Source: Bacteroidota bacterium (GTDB lineage Bacteria; Bacteroidota; Bacteroidia; Cytophagales; Cyclobacteriaceae). From it: a DNA stretch of 61,328 nucleotides. The stretch's first letter is position 1; each line of letters starts with the position of its first letter. Location of the stretch: NCBI GenBank assembly GCA_016866385.1, contig VGMU01000010.1:1-61328 (forward strand), given 5' to 3'. The notes under the pieces were generated by a model, which did not search any database, had not been told where the DNA came from, and saw nothing but the letters and a program-made list of their open reading frames with translations. Below, piece by piece: positions 23,845-32,881 of the stretch. The position numbers were made by a program, and so were the translations under genes.

Positions 23845-25083
23845 ATGCAACTCCTTAGGCTTAAGCAAAAAAGTGATTTTGGTTTCCATAGTGTACCACT
23901 TCCTTCTTCAAAAAGTGAGTCCAATCGCGCCTTGGTCATAGATGCGCTAACCCAAGGAAAAAATACCTTGAGTAATCTCGCCGAAGCAAGGGACACCCAA
24001 ACCATGATTCGCTTGCTTGACAAAAATCCAGCAGTTTTTGATGTGCTAGACGCAGGAACTACCATGAGATTTTTGACAGCCTATGTGGCAGTCACTAATC
24101 AAAAAAAGGTGATGACCGGAACGCCTCGCATGTGCGAACGTCCCATCGGTATATTGGTAGCAGCCTTGAGAACGCTCGGAGCTGATATACATTACCTGGG
24201 AGCAGAGGGTTTTCCACCCCTAGCCATTCAGGGGCTACCTCAGCAAATCACAGATAGGGTAAAAATCAGAGGGGACGTTTCCAGCCAATACATTTCTGCA
24301 CTTTTGATGGTAGCTCCAGTTTTACCGCAAGGGTTATACCTCCAACTTGAAGGGAAAATAGGTAGTCGTACTTACATCGAAATGACCCTCCAATTGATGG
24401 GTAAATTTGGGATCAAATACTCTTGGGATGGAGATACCATTTCCGTACCCCATCAAACCTACCTCCCAGCAGAATTTGCAGTGGAAAGTGATTGGTCAGG
24501 GGCTAGCTATTGGTTTAGCTTACTCGCCTGCGCCGACTCAGGTTCCTTTTTCCTCAAAGGATTGAAAGAGAAAAGTCTACAAGGAGATGCAGCTATCGTA
24601 AACATCATGAGGGATTTGGGGATACAAAGTACCTTCCAAAAAGAAGGTCTACGCTTGGACAAAATAGCTGTGTCAGGATTAAAAGAATGGGACTTTACTC
24701 CTTGTCCGGATTTGGCACAAACCGTGGCGGTGACCTGTGCTATTTTAGGTCAGAAGGCCGTATTTACTGGATTGGAAAGCCTTAGAATCAAAGAAACAGA
24801 CCGAATTTTTGCCCTGCAGCAGGAATTGGCGAAATTCAATGCTTCCTTGATAGAAATCTCCTCTACTTCTTTTCAACTTATTCCTTCAGTGAGCATGCCT
24901 AGATCCGTACGCATAGATACCTATGAAGATCATCGAATGGCTATGGCATTTATGCCTTTGGTTACCAAAACTGAGGTAAACATCGCCCATCCAGAAGTCG
25001 TAGATAAATCCTATCCTAGCTTTTGGAAGCAAGTGGCTGAGGTAGGGATTGAAATGGACAGTTTAGCACCTTCCAAGCTATGA
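23845..25083 (+). CDS. aroA: EPSP synthase (3-phosphoshikimate 1-carboxyvinyltransferase)
   Basis: AroA joins shikimate-3-phosphate and PEP. The 412-residue chain has PLPSSKSESNRALVIDALTQG, LDAGTTMRFLTAYVAV, GTPRMCERPIGILVAALRTLGA, the GDVSSQYISALLM substrate loop, SDWSGASYWF, LRIKETDRIFAL, and TYEDHRMAMAF. The N-terminal loop and the LDAGTTMRF segment depart from the Escherichia-type sequence, which may place it outside class I. ATG at 23845 is preferred to TTG at 23830. The stop overlaps the next start by ATGA. Confidence 0.94.
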   Translation: MQLLRLKQKSDFGFHSVPLPSSKSESNRALVIDALTQGKNTLSNLAEARDTQTMIRLLDKNPAVFDVLDAGTTMRFLTAYVAVTNQKKVMTGTPRMCERPIGILVAALRTLGADIHYLGAEGFPPLAIQGLPQQITDRVKIRGDVSSQYISALLMVAPVLPQGLYLQLEGKIGSRTYIEMTLQLMGKFGIKYSWDGDTISVPHQTYLPAEFAVESDWSGASYWFSLLACADSGSFFLKGLKEKSLQGDAAIVNIMRDLGIQSTFQKEGLRLDKIAVSGLKEWDFTPCPDLAQTVAVTCAILGQKAVFTGLESLRIKETDRIFALQQELAKFNASLIEISSTSFQLIPSVSMPRSVRIDTYEDHRMAMAFMPLVTKTEVNIAHPEVVDKSYPSFWKQVAEVGIEMDSLAPSKL

Positions 25084-25898
25084 ATATCGCTATTCAAGGA
25101 ATTCCAGGTTCATTTCATCACCAAGTAGCCTTGCAATGCTATGGTAATGAGGGAATCATCTTACCTTATTCCACTTTCGAAGAGGTAGCCAAAGCGGTCG
25201 CTAGAGGTACTGCAGACTTGGGCATCATGGCCATTGAGAATTCTATAGCGGGAGCAATTTTGCCCAATTATGAACTTTTAGACCGCTACCAACTTCAAAT
25301 TTTTGAGGAGTATTACTTGCCTATAGCACATCATTTGATGGCCTGGCCAGGACAAAAGATCGAGGAAATCCTCGAGGTGCGATCTCATCCTATGGCCTTG
25401 TTGCAATGCAAGGCATTTTTGGCCTCCTACCCTCAACTGCAGCTGAAGGAAGATATAGATACCGCTTCAGTTGCCAAGAAAATTGCAGAAGAAAAGCTAA
25501 AAGGAATAGCTGCCATCGCCAGTGACATTGCCGCCTCCATCTATGGATTAGAAATTCTAGCTTCTCAAATTCAAACGGTTCAAAGAAATTTCACCCGATT
25601 CATTTTGCTTTCTAAAAATCCTGGCAGCCAAAAAAATATCGCCAATAAAGTTTCCTTCAAAATTACTATTCGAAATGAGGCAGGGGGATTGGCCAAATTG
25701 CTGACCATGCTGTACGAAAAGAATTTAAATCTGAGTAAAATTCAATCTATTCCTGTAATGGATATGCCTTGGGATTACGCATTTTTTATCGATGCGGAAT
25801 TTTCAAACTATGCTTCCTATCAAGAGGCTGCTCGTATCATGCAAGAGGATTTTGGGGAATTGAAAATTTTTGGAGAATACAGCAGCAGAAAAGAATGA
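25080..25898 (+). CDS. pheA: Prephenate dehydratase
   Basis: It converts prephenate to phenylpyruvate on the way to phenylalanine. Of 272 residues, about 1-180 form the PDT domain (IQGIPGSFHHQVALQCY, the ADLGIMAIENSIAGAI active-site stretch, VRSHPMALLQC, and NFTRFILLSKN), and about 195-270 are an ACT domain (FKITIRNEAGGLAKLLTMLYEKNLNLSKIQSIP) that normally binds Phe for feedback inhibition. It is coupled to aroA and to the next aminotransferase gene by ATGA overlaps at both ends. Confidence 0.95.
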   Translation: MNIAIQGIPGSFHHQVALQCYGNEGIILPYSTFEEVAKAVARGTADLGIMAIENSIAGAILPNYELLDRYQLQIFEEYYLPIAHHLMAWPGQKIEEILEVRSHPMALLQCKAFLASYPQLQLKEDIDTASVAKKIAEEKLKGIAAIASDIAASIYGLEILASQIQTVQRNFTRFILLSKNPGSQKNIANKVSFKITIRNEAGGLAKLLTMLYEKNLNLSKIQSIPVMDMPWDYAFFIDAEFSNYASYQEAARIMQEDFGELKIFGEYSSRKE

Positions 25899-27052
25899 GG
25901 GAATTTGCTTCAAGAATTAAACAGGTAGAAGAGTATTATTTTTCTGCCAAACTCAGAGAGGTGCAGCAAATGATTTCTGAGGGAAAGCCGGTGATCAATC
26001 TTGGCATAGGTTCACCCGATCTTCCGCCTGATCCTAAGGTAAGAGAGGCTCTAGCTCAGACTGCCCTCTTGGAACACACCCATGGATATCAAAATTACCA
26101 GGGAATTCCTGCCCTCAGGGAGGCTATGGCCAAATTCTATCAAAAAAAATATCAAGTCGCCCTCTATCCCCACCAAGAAATACTCCCCTTGATGGGGTCC
26201 AAAGAGGGAATATTTCACTTGAGCATGGCTTTTTTAAATCCAGGAGATCAAGTACTTGTACCCAATCCCGGATATCCTACTTACCATGCCGTAACTCGCC
26301 TACTCTCTGCAGAAGCAATTCCATATACCTTGGATTTGACCAGAAAGGGAAGGCCAAATTTAGAAACCCTAGAGGACTTGGATTTGAGTAAAGTCAAAAT
26401 CATGTGGATCAATTATCCTCACATGCCCACGGGAGCCCCGGGATCCTACGAAATCCTTGAGGAGCTAGTTGATTTTGCGAAGAAATACCAGATTTTGTTG
26501 CTACATGATAATCCCTACAGCCATATTTTACATCCCAAAGCCTACAGCATACTCTCCATCCCTGGAGCAAAAGAGGTGGCTATGGAACTCAATTCTTTAA
26601 GTAAAACTTTTCACCTTCCCGGTTGGAGATTGGGCATGCTTTGTGGTAGTGAAGAGCGAATTCAAGGCGTACTCAAAGTCAAATCCAACATGGACTCAGG
26701 GATGTTTTTAGGCCTTCAGCATGGGGCTATTGCCGCCCTTTCTTTAGATGATAATTGGTTTGAAACTCAAGGAATTCATTACACCAGACGAAGAGAATTG
26801 GTTTGGAAAATGGCCGAAGGCCTTGGCTTACGATTCGATGCCTCAACTTCCGGATTGTTTGTATGGGCAAAGCTCCCAGAGCGAGTTACTTCCAGCGATT
26901 TGGTTGATCGATTGCTCTACGAAAAAAATATATTTATTACCCCAGGATCCATCTTTGGTACTGAAGGAGAAGGGTACGTTCGGATTTCCTTGTGTGTCTC
27001 TGAAGGTAAACTGCAAGAGGCCATTCACCGCATCTCAGATTTTACATTATGA
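25895..27052 (+). CDS. Class I/II aminotransferase, probably aromatic/prephenate-pathway
   Basis: A 385-residue fold-type I PLP enzyme. Features in order: INLGIGSPDLPPDPKVREAL, HGYQNYQGIPALREAMAKFYQKKY, VPNPGYPTYHAV, WINYPHMPTGAP with the cofactor Asn, LLHDNPYSHI, and the Schiff-base Lys in NSLSKTFHLPGWRLGML. Its place between prephenate dehydratase and prephenate dehydrogenase suggests transamination of phenylpyruvate and 4-hydroxyphenylpyruvate, but aspartate or LL-diaminopimelate-type activity cannot be excluded. The ATG at 25895 overlaps the pheA stop; a longer reading from 25769 lies inside pheA and is rejected. It is coupled to tyrA by ATGA. Confidence 0.9.
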   Translation: MREFASRIKQVEEYYFSAKLREVQQMISEGKPVINLGIGSPDLPPDPKVREALAQTALLEHTHGYQNYQGIPALREAMAKFYQKKYQVALYPHQEILPLMGSKEGIFHLSMAFLNPGDQVLVPNPGYPTYHAVTRLLSAEAIPYTLDLTRKGRPNLETLEDLDLSKVKIMWINYPHMPTGAPGSYEILEELVDFAKKYQILLLHDNPYSHILHPKAYSILSIPGAKEVAMELNSLSKTFHLPGWRLGMLCGSEERIQGVLKVKSNMDSGMFLGLQHGAIAALSLDDNWFETQGIHYTRRRELVWKMAEGLGLRFDASTSGLFVWAKLPERVTSSDLVDRLLYEKNIFITPGSIFGTEGEGYVRISLCVSEGKLQEAIHRISDFTL

Positions 27053-27897
27053 AAAAAATTCATCTCATTGGACTGGGCCTTTTGGGTGGTTCCCTAGGGC
27101 TTGCTGCTCGCCAAAAGTTCCCAAATCTTCTTGTGACAGGTCAGGACAGCAATCCTGCACACTTGCAAGAAGCCTTAAATCTAGGCATCATTCAAGAAGC
27201 CAGAGAAATTCCTGATAGCGATACCGATTTAGTGGTATTGGCTACTCCAGCAGATAGCTTGGGAACACTGTTGCTTGAAATGCTTTCGCAAATTGGCCCC
27301 TCTACTCTTGTAATTGATTTGGGATCCACCAAGGCCAAACTTTGTGCACTGGTAGCTTCTCATCCAAAAAGAGGACAATATTTAGCTGGACACCCCATAG
27401 CAGGTACAGAATATTCAGGCCCAAAAGCGGCTTTGGCAGAACTTTTTGATAGAAAGGTGATGATACTTTGCGAGTTAGAAAAAACAGACCTCTTCTTGAA
27501 AGAAAAAGCCTATACCTTGTTTGATGCCTTAAATCTAAAACTACGTTTTATGGATCCTGAGGAGCACGACCGGCATCTGGCTTTCGTATCCCATTTGTCC
27601 CACCTTTCTTCCTTTATGCTTGGAAGAACGGTGCTTCAAAAAATGGAGGATGAAAAACATATTTTTGACATGGCGGGATCTGGATTTTCTTCTACTGTAC
27701 GATTGGCCAAATCCAGTCCTGCCATGTGGGCGCCTATCTTTATTGAAAACAAAGAAAATGTATTGAGTGCCCTCGATGGGTATATTGCCAACCTGAGTGC
27801 ATTTAGATCAAAAATCGCCAATGAGGATGCTCATGCGCTCCTGGAGGAAATGATCGAAATCAATGCGATAAAAGGAATCTTAGATTTTGGGAAATAA
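27049..27897 (+). CDS. tyrA: Prephenate dehydrogenase
   Basis: It oxidatively decarboxylates prephenate to 4-hydroxyphenylpyruvate for tyrosine. The 282-residue chain has the NAD loop IGLGLLGGSLGLAAR at the N-terminus, DLGSTKAKLCALV, AGHPIAGTEYSGPKAA with the catalytic-type His, LAFVSHLSHLSSFMLGR with the second His pair, and FDMAGSGFSSTVRLAKSSPAMW. No ACT or mutase domain is attached, which fits the mutase being fused to the DAHP synthase upstream. It is the last gene of the operon; no clear terminator follows. Confidence 0.94.
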   Translation: MKKIHLIGLGLLGGSLGLAARQKFPNLLVTGQDSNPAHLQEALNLGIIQEAREIPDSDTDLVVLATPADSLGTLLLEMLSQIGPSTLVIDLGSTKAKLCALVASHPKRGQYLAGHPIAGTEYSGPKAALAELFDRKVMILCELEKTDLFLKEKAYTLFDALNLKLRFMDPEEHDRHLAFVSHLSHLSSFMLGRTVLQKMEDEKHIFDMAGSGFSSTVRLAKSSPAMWAPIFIENKENVLSALDGYIANLSAFRSKIANEDAHALLEEMIEINAIKGILDFGK

Positions 27898-27983
27898 ATA
27901 ACTTTCATTCCCTAATTTTATTTTCGTCCTCCCTTTGGAAGGAAAGCGTTGCGAAAAGTTTCACCCTTCACTTGCATTCTCTT

Positions 27984-28958
27984 ATGAAAAAAGTTCTATT
28001 CTTTTTCGCCTGTCTTGTTTTCCAAGTTGCCCACGGCCAGGAAAGCTGGGCACCAGTAAGCTATCAAGGTGAGCCTATTCCTCGTCATGAAAGTTCCTTC
28101 CTCGCCTGCGGAGGCAAACTTTATGCTTTAGGGGGAAGAGGAAATCGACCCGTGGAAGAATTTGATCCCAGCACGTCTACTTGGACCAAGCTTGCGGATG
28201 CGCCCATGGAAATCCACCATTTCCAAGCCATTGCCTACAAGGAGGAAATCTGGGTCGTAGGAGCTTTGACAGGAACTTACCCTCACGAAACCCCAATTCC
28301 TACTATTCTAATTTTCAATCCCAAGACCCGTACCTGGAGAGAGGGGCCAACACTACCAACCAATAGGCTGCGAGGATCGGCAGGTGTAGTGGTCAGAAAC
28401 GACAAAATCTACGTGGTTTGCGGGATACAAGATGGTCATTACGACGGATTTGTTCGCTGGTTTGATGAATTGGACCCCAACACGGGAACATGGAAAACCT
28501 TACCCAGTGCTCCAAGGGCTAGAGATCATGTGAGCGCAGCCCTAGTGGAAGACCAACTATACCTTGCGGGAGGGAGAACTTCCTATGCTAAAATTGGAAA
28601 AGTACTGGAATTGACCAATAAAGAGGTTGACGTGTTTGATTTTGTCACCCAGAGGTGGTCTACCCTCGAAACCGAATTGCCTACACTCAGAGCGGGAAAT
28701 TCTAATTTGGGCTTAGGACCTTACCTCGTCGTATTGAATGGGGAAAGTAGCAGCCAAACTCCCGCCCACGCGGAAGTAGAGGTGCTACACACCCGTACAG
28801 GTACTTGGTCTACCCTTCCTTCACTACTTCAAGGACGTCACGGCACTGGGGCGGCATTTTTACAAGGTAAAATTTGGGTATATGCAGGTTCGGGCAACCG
28901 AGGTGGAGGACCCGAACTCAATACCATGGAAGTGTTGGAATGGAAAAACCCAAATTGA
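27984..28958 (+). CDS. Exported Kelch-repeat beta-propeller
   Basis: A 324-residue protein with a signal peptide (about residues 1-19, VAHGQES) followed by six Kelch-type repeats. Each shows a Gly-Gly/Gly-rich turn and a spaced Tyr and Trp, for example LYALGGRGNRPVEEFDPSTSTWTKL and LYLAGGRTSYAKIG. Kelch propellers of this size include sugar epimerases and galactose-oxidase-like folds, but no catalytic residues can be assigned. ATG at 27984 is preferred to TTG at 27972. A near-consensus TAATTTTA lies about 70 bp upstream. Confidence 0.88.
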   Translation: MKKVLFFFACLVFQVAHGQESWAPVSYQGEPIPRHESSFLACGGKLYALGGRGNRPVEEFDPSTSTWTKLADAPMEIHHFQAIAYKEEIWVVGALTGTYPHETPIPTILIFNPKTRTWREGPTLPTNRLRGSAGVVVRNDKIYVVCGIQDGHYDGFVRWFDELDPNTGTWKTLPSAPRARDHVSAALVEDQLYLAGGRTSYAKIGKVLELTNKEVDVFDFVTQRWSTLETELPTLRAGNSNLGLGPYLVVLNGESSSQTPAHAEVEVLHTRTGTWSTLPSLLQGRHGTGAAFLQGKIWVYAGSGNRGGGPELNTMEVLEWKNPN

Positions 28959-29017
28959 AGCCTTACTAGAATTTCTTTTCCCTATCTTGATACTATGGTC
29001 TCAAAAAATCCTGAGAG

Positions 29018-30316
29018 GTGAATTCAAAGACTCCTACCCCCATAGAAGAAAAACTCCCACGAAATTTAGGTCTTTGGGGAATTTGGATGCTCGTAGTCAA
29101 TGGCCTGATTGGCGCCGGTATTTTTGGTTTACCCAGTGGAGCGGCGGCCTTGGCAGGGGAGTACAGCATCTTGGTCTATGCCTTTTGTGCACTCCTGATA
29201 TTACCCGTCATTTTGTGTTTTGCCGAACTGGGAAGCTATTTCCGAGGTACGGGAGGTCCCATTCGCTACGGCACCCTAGCCTTTGGTTCCTTTATTGGGT
29301 TTCAAGGAGGATGGTTGTACTACTTGGCTAGGCTGATTTCCTTTTCAGCCAATACCGTTTTACTTACGGACTCTATAGCTTATTTTGTTCCCAATGCAGG
29401 ACTAGGGATGGGAAGAACTATTACCCTAGGGCTTATTTGCTTGGGCTTAGGAGGAATCAATGTACTGGGTTCAGTAGAATCCATACGATCCATGACCTTG
29501 TTTACTCTCATCAAATTCACGGTACTCCTGTTCTTGCCCTTGGGAGGTTTTATCCTCTTGGGTGCTGAAGTCCTGCCTTCATTTACTACCCCCCTCCCTC
29601 CCCAAAAAGATCTGGGAGCTGCTGCCTTACTTTTGATTTATGCCTTTGTGGGATTTGAAGGAGCAGTGGTGCCAGCTGGGGAAGCAAAAAAACCCGAAAG
29701 GGATATGCCCTTAGGATTGCTTTTAGGATTGGGGGTAGTAGCGCTGGTTTACATGCTGATTCAATTGGTCTCCCAAGCTGCGATTCCTGAGATTGGCCAG
29801 TCAAAAACTCCTCTTCTTGACGTATCAAATGTACTTTTTGGCGTTCCTGGGGCGGTTATCCTCATGGTAGGCGTTACTGCCTCCGTTATTGCCAATCTGA
29901 TCAGTTCCATGTTTTCGGCTACGCGAGTGACCTATGCCCTCTCCTTAGAAAATTCCTTGCCAGCGTGGTTTGGGGAGGTTCATCCCCGGTTTTTAACTCC
30001 TGCTAATTCCGTACTGTTTTTCGGTTTGGCAGCTTTTCTACTCTCCTTTTTTGGATCCTTCACCGCTTTGGCAGCGATGACGGTGCTCTCAAGACTTTTT
30101 CTTTACATCATGAGTTGTGCGGCTATACCAAGACTTAGATCTCAATTTCAGGAAAAAGGAAGATTTATTTTGAAAGGTGGATACCTGATTCCCATGTTAG
30201 GAATCCTGGCGTGCCTCTGGCTTATGACACAAGTGAGCCTTAGGTCCGTAGGGATGACGGCACTTTTTATAGGTTTAGGCTCGTGTCTCTACGGAATAAG
30301 TAGAAAAAGGAAGTAA
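29018..30316 (+). CDS. APC-family amino acid permease
   Basis: A 432-residue inner-membrane transporter with about 12 membrane segments. The first is interrupted by the GLIGAGIFGLPSGAA motif, which in the APC superfamily forms the unwound substrate and ion site. Other family features are GGPIRYGTLAFGSFIGFQGGWLYYLARL and FVGFEGAVVPAGEAKKPERDMPLGL. The substrate is probably an amino acid or amine. The start is GTG at 29018. No regulatory signal was found in the 59-bp gap before it. Confidence 0.9.
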   Translation: MNSKTPTPIEEKLPRNLGLWGIWMLVVNGLIGAGIFGLPSGAAALAGEYSILVYAFCALLILPVILCFAELGSYFRGTGGPIRYGTLAFGSFIGFQGGWLYYLARLISFSANTVLLTDSIAYFVPNAGLGMGRTITLGLICLGLGGINVLGSVESIRSMTLFTLIKFTVLLFLPLGGFILLGAEVLPSFTTPLPPQKDLGAAALLLIYAFVGFEGAVVPAGEAKKPERDMPLGLLLGLGVVALVYMLIQLVSQAAIPEIGQSKTPLLDVSNVLFGVPGAVILMVGVTASVIANLISSMFSATRVTYALSLENSLPAWFGEVHPRFLTPANSVLFFGLAAFLLSFFGSFTALAAMTVLSRLFLYIMSCAAIPRLRSQFQEKGRFILKGGYLIPMLGILACLWLMTQVSLRSVGMTALFIGLGSCLYGISRKRK

Positions 30317-30446
30317 ATAGATTTCAAAAAAGATTACAATCGGTTACAACCGCTTACCATGAGGGTTAAGTCAAATTTTCCCTTCATTTTTATACTAGAG
30401 ATTTATAATCGCGTTTCAATTCTTTTTCAACTCAACTTTTTTAATC

Positions 30447-30794
30447 ATGAATGCACTAAAAAACAAAGTTCAACTTATTGGACACTTGGGAAACAAACTA
30501 GATCTAAAAACTTTGGATTCTGGAAAATCGGTAGGGCATGTCAGCCTAGCTACTTCTGAAGTATACAAAAACCAGAAAGGAGAAAGGGTGGAAGAAACCA
30601 CCTGGCATAACTTGGTCCTTTGGGACAAGACCGCAGAAAATTTGGCCAAATTTACCGACAAGGGATCGGAAATTGCAGTGGAAGGCAAGCTGACTAACCG
30701 AAGCTATACCGATAAAAATGGGGACAAAAAATACATTACCGAAATTGTGGTCAATGATTTTTTATTGCTAGACAAAAAGCCAAAAGAAAATTAA
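30447..30794 (+). CDS. ssb: Single-stranded DNA-binding protein
   Basis: A 115-residue OB-fold protein: NKVQLIGHLGNKLDLKTL, the WHNLVLWDKTAENLAKF segment, KGSEIAVEGKLTNRSYTDKNGDKKYITEIVV. It binds single-stranded DNA during replication and repair. It lacks the long disordered tail and the acidic DDDIPF-type tip of E. coli SSB, so it is a short form, possibly a second ssb of the genome. The preceding 130 bp hold only a small GC hairpin (CGGTT-AC-AACCG near 30344) of unclear meaning. Confidence 0.93.
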   Translation: MNALKNKVQLIGHLGNKLDLKTLDSGKSVGHVSLATSEVYKNQKGERVEETTWHNLVLWDKTAENLAKFTDKGSEIAVEGKLTNRSYTDKNGDKKYITEIVVNDFLLLDKKPKEN

Positions 30795-30863
30795 TCTCAG
30801 GATTAAACCTATCTTTTTGTATTAAATACCAACTATTTATTTACTACTCAAATAAACCCAAAG

Positions 30864-30916
30864 TAAAAAAGGGACTCACTAAGTCCTAAAAAGACTTAGC
30901 TGAGGACCTTTATTTT
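30864..30916. terminator. Terminator hairpin between ssb and the phosphatase gene
   Basis: A long imperfect hairpin: 7-bp CTAAGTC/GACTTAG, 4-bp CTCA/TGAG and 5-bp AAAGG/CCTTT segments separated by small bulges. It is flanked by A-runs and T-rich sequence and lies between convergent genes. Confidence 0.55.
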
Positions 30917-30942
30917 AAAAAGGATTCAGCGACTTAAATTGA

Positions 30943-32037
30943 CTAATGAGTGGAAATACTTTTCAACCGTGGCGCAGCTTTAGGATCAGGGTAATCCAAT
31001 CCGAGAAGATGGAATATACTTCTCGCCAACATGGCAGTATACCATTGACCCTCATCCTTAATTTCTCCTAAGGCTGGAGTATCTGGTCCCATGACCATCA
31101 ACCATACCTGTCCCGATCCCTCCACAGAAGCTCCATGATTTTTCCAATTTTCCTTTCCTGTACCTCTGCCGTGATCTACGGTCACTAGTAGGGTAGTTTT
31201 ATCCTTATAGAAAGGATCTGCCTGCAAATACTCCCAAATTTCCTGAATGTAGGCATCACTTTGCCTTGCTGACCAAAGGTATTGGTCGTAGGCTCCCTGG
31301 TGTGCCCAATCGTCTGTTTCTCCATAGGCAAAATAGGCCACTTTGGGATGGTGCTTTTTTAATGTTTCCAAGGCATAGGCATGGGTAAACGGATCCAATC
31401 GAACATTTTCCCATGGCCCCCTTAGCTCTTGCTGCAAGCGATTGACCGTCTTCTCTACTGCAGTGAGTTCCTCTCCTTCCGCGAGATCAAATCCTGCATT
31501 GACTGAAATTCCGCTACGACTTTCGTTTAGGATATAGGGGAAAACGTCCCAGCCCCCAACTGCTTTCACCTGATTTTTGTAGGCTGGATTTTGCTGTAGG
31601 TATTCTAAAAACGTCAAATTGGGATTGTTGACCTTATCGTTAGAAGTGATTCGCGAATCGTCTGCATATCCAGATAACAATTCGTTGTAGCCAGGATAAG
31701 AAAACCATAAGAAATTGGACGTGGAACCATTATTTCCATACTTTCTATTGCCATAAAGCTGACCTTCCTTTGCCAAGGTGCCCCAGACAAAGGGCATCAG
31801 CTTTTCCCTACGCTTGGAAAAATCCGAATCCCAAAAATCTTCCAGCAAAGAACCGGGTTTTTTGACCCATCCGCTGTCATCCACCAGAAGAGAATCGGCC
31901 CCAGTAAATACCTCTTGCCATCGCATACCATCCAAGGTAATCAGCACTATCCTTTCTGTCTTTAGGCTTCGATCTTGAGCAAAAAGATTGGAGATGAAAC
32001 CAAAAAATAAAATGGAGAAAAAATAGAAGAATTTCAT
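30943..32037 (-). CDS. Exported alkaline-phosphatase-superfamily enzyme
   Basis: A 364-residue protein with a signal peptide (about residues 1-20, SNLFAQ). The fold is the alkaline phosphatase/phosphodiesterase type: VLITLDGMRWQEVFTGADS holds a metal-binding Asp and a Thr that may serve as nucleophile. AYFAYGETDDWAHQGAYDQYL and LLVTVDHGRGTGKENWKNHGAS supply the remaining Asp and His ligands. It probably cleaves phosphate mono- or diesters outside the cytoplasm. It stands alone with a TAACTTTA element (32045-32052, minus strand) just upstream. Confidence 0.88.
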   Translation of the reverse strand: MKFFYFFSILFFGFISNLFAQDRSLKTERIVLITLDGMRWQEVFTGADSLLVDDSGWVKKPGSLLEDFWDSDFSKRREKLMPFVWGTLAKEGQLYGNRKYGNNGSTSNFLWFSYPGYNELLSGYADDSRITSNDKVNNPNLTFLEYLQQNPAYKNQVKAVGGWDVFPYILNESRSGISVNAGFDLAEGEELTAVEKTVNRLQQELRGPWENVRLDPFTHAYALETLKKHHPKVAYFAYGETDDWAHQGAYDQYLWSARQSDAYIQEIWEYLQADPFYKDKTTLLVTVDHGRGTGKENWKNHGASVEGSGQVWLMVMGPDTPALGEIKDEGQWYTAMLARSIFHLLGLDYPDPKAAPRLKSISTH

Positions 32038-32124
32038 ACGAATTAAAGTTAAGAAATAGGTGCTTATAACAAATTACCCCTGCTAACCTCCCCTTTTTAA
32101 AATTGAATAAAATTGTTGGCTAGA

Positions 32125-32826
32125 TCAAGATTTTACTTTTTCTAAGGAATACACCCGAAGCAAAGTTCTGGAAACAAAACCTAAACTTTCGTAAAGCTTC
32201 AAAGCTGGAATGTTTTCAGGATACAAATGAAGGAAGGGAGTTTTCCCCAACTTTTGAATATACTTCAAAACATGGGGCAAAACCCGTTTGGACATGCCTA
32301 ATCCTTGAAATTCGGGATGGGTACAAACCGCACTTACCTCGGTAAAATCCCCTGCAACCAACCTAGATCCTGCCATGGATACGAGAATACCGTCATTAAA
32401 GCAACCAAAATATCCACCAAAATGAAAGGTGTTTTCAAAAAATGGCCCTGGCTTGGTCAACTTGGTCAGGGTAAGCATGGCTGCTACCTCGCTTTGACCT
32501 AATGCTTGAATTTCACTACATTCAGGATGATCTAGGTAGCTTCGTGTACCAATCATTTGAAGCATTTCATGATCGTTGTGAACAAGCCATCGGGAATCTA
32601 AATCTAGGACATGGGATGTAAATAGGATGACGCGCTTGCCTAATTCCAAAGTATCATGAAGCTGCTCTAAATCCTTTTTCTCGTAAGCTGGCATGGCAAC
32701 AAAAAATCCCATTTTTCTATCGATAAACCGAATCTTTTCATCCCCAAATGAGAAATGGAGGCTCCCAGAATTGAGGGCTGTCCAGATAGGGTTATCTAAA
32801 GGATGGCTCTTGGTTTCCTCCGGCAT
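32125..32826 (-). CDS. GNAT-family N-acetyltransferase
   Basis: A 233-residue protein. The C-terminal half is a GNAT fold of the FR47/YhhY kind: AVCTHPEFQGLGMSKRVLPHVLKYI holds the acetyl-CoA pyrophosphate loop (QGLGMS), and FLHLYPENIPALKLYESLGFVSR is motif B. The N-terminal 110 residues are less conserved and probably help bind the acceptor, which is unknown. It lies 56 bp downstream of the efflux adaptor gene on the same strand and may be cotranscribed with it. Confidence 0.88.
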   Translation of the reverse strand: MPEETKSHPLDNPIWTALNSGSLHFSFGDEKIRFIDRKMGFFVAMPAYEKKDLEQLHDTLELGKRVILFTSHVLDLDSRWLVHNDHEMLQMIGTRSYLDHPECSEIQALGQSEVAAMLTLTKLTKPGPFFENTFHFGGYFGCFNDGILVSMAGSRLVAGDFTEVSAVCTHPEFQGLGMSKRVLPHVLKYIQKLGKTPFLHLYPENIPALKLYESLGFVSRTLLRVYSLEKVKS

Positions 32827-32881
32827 GGTAGTAAAGAATAAAAACCCATTTATTTTATTTTCCTTGCTAAAGAAAATTAAT

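Noticed and set aside
25769-25894. N-terminal extension of the aminotransferase inside pheA
   Set aside because: The extension overlaps the ACT domain of pheA, and the ATG at 25895 gives the normal ATGA coupling and family length.
30317-30446. Small hairpin CGGTT-AC-AACCG before ssb
   Set aside because: It has a two-base loop and no T-run, so it is too weak for a terminator or operator call.
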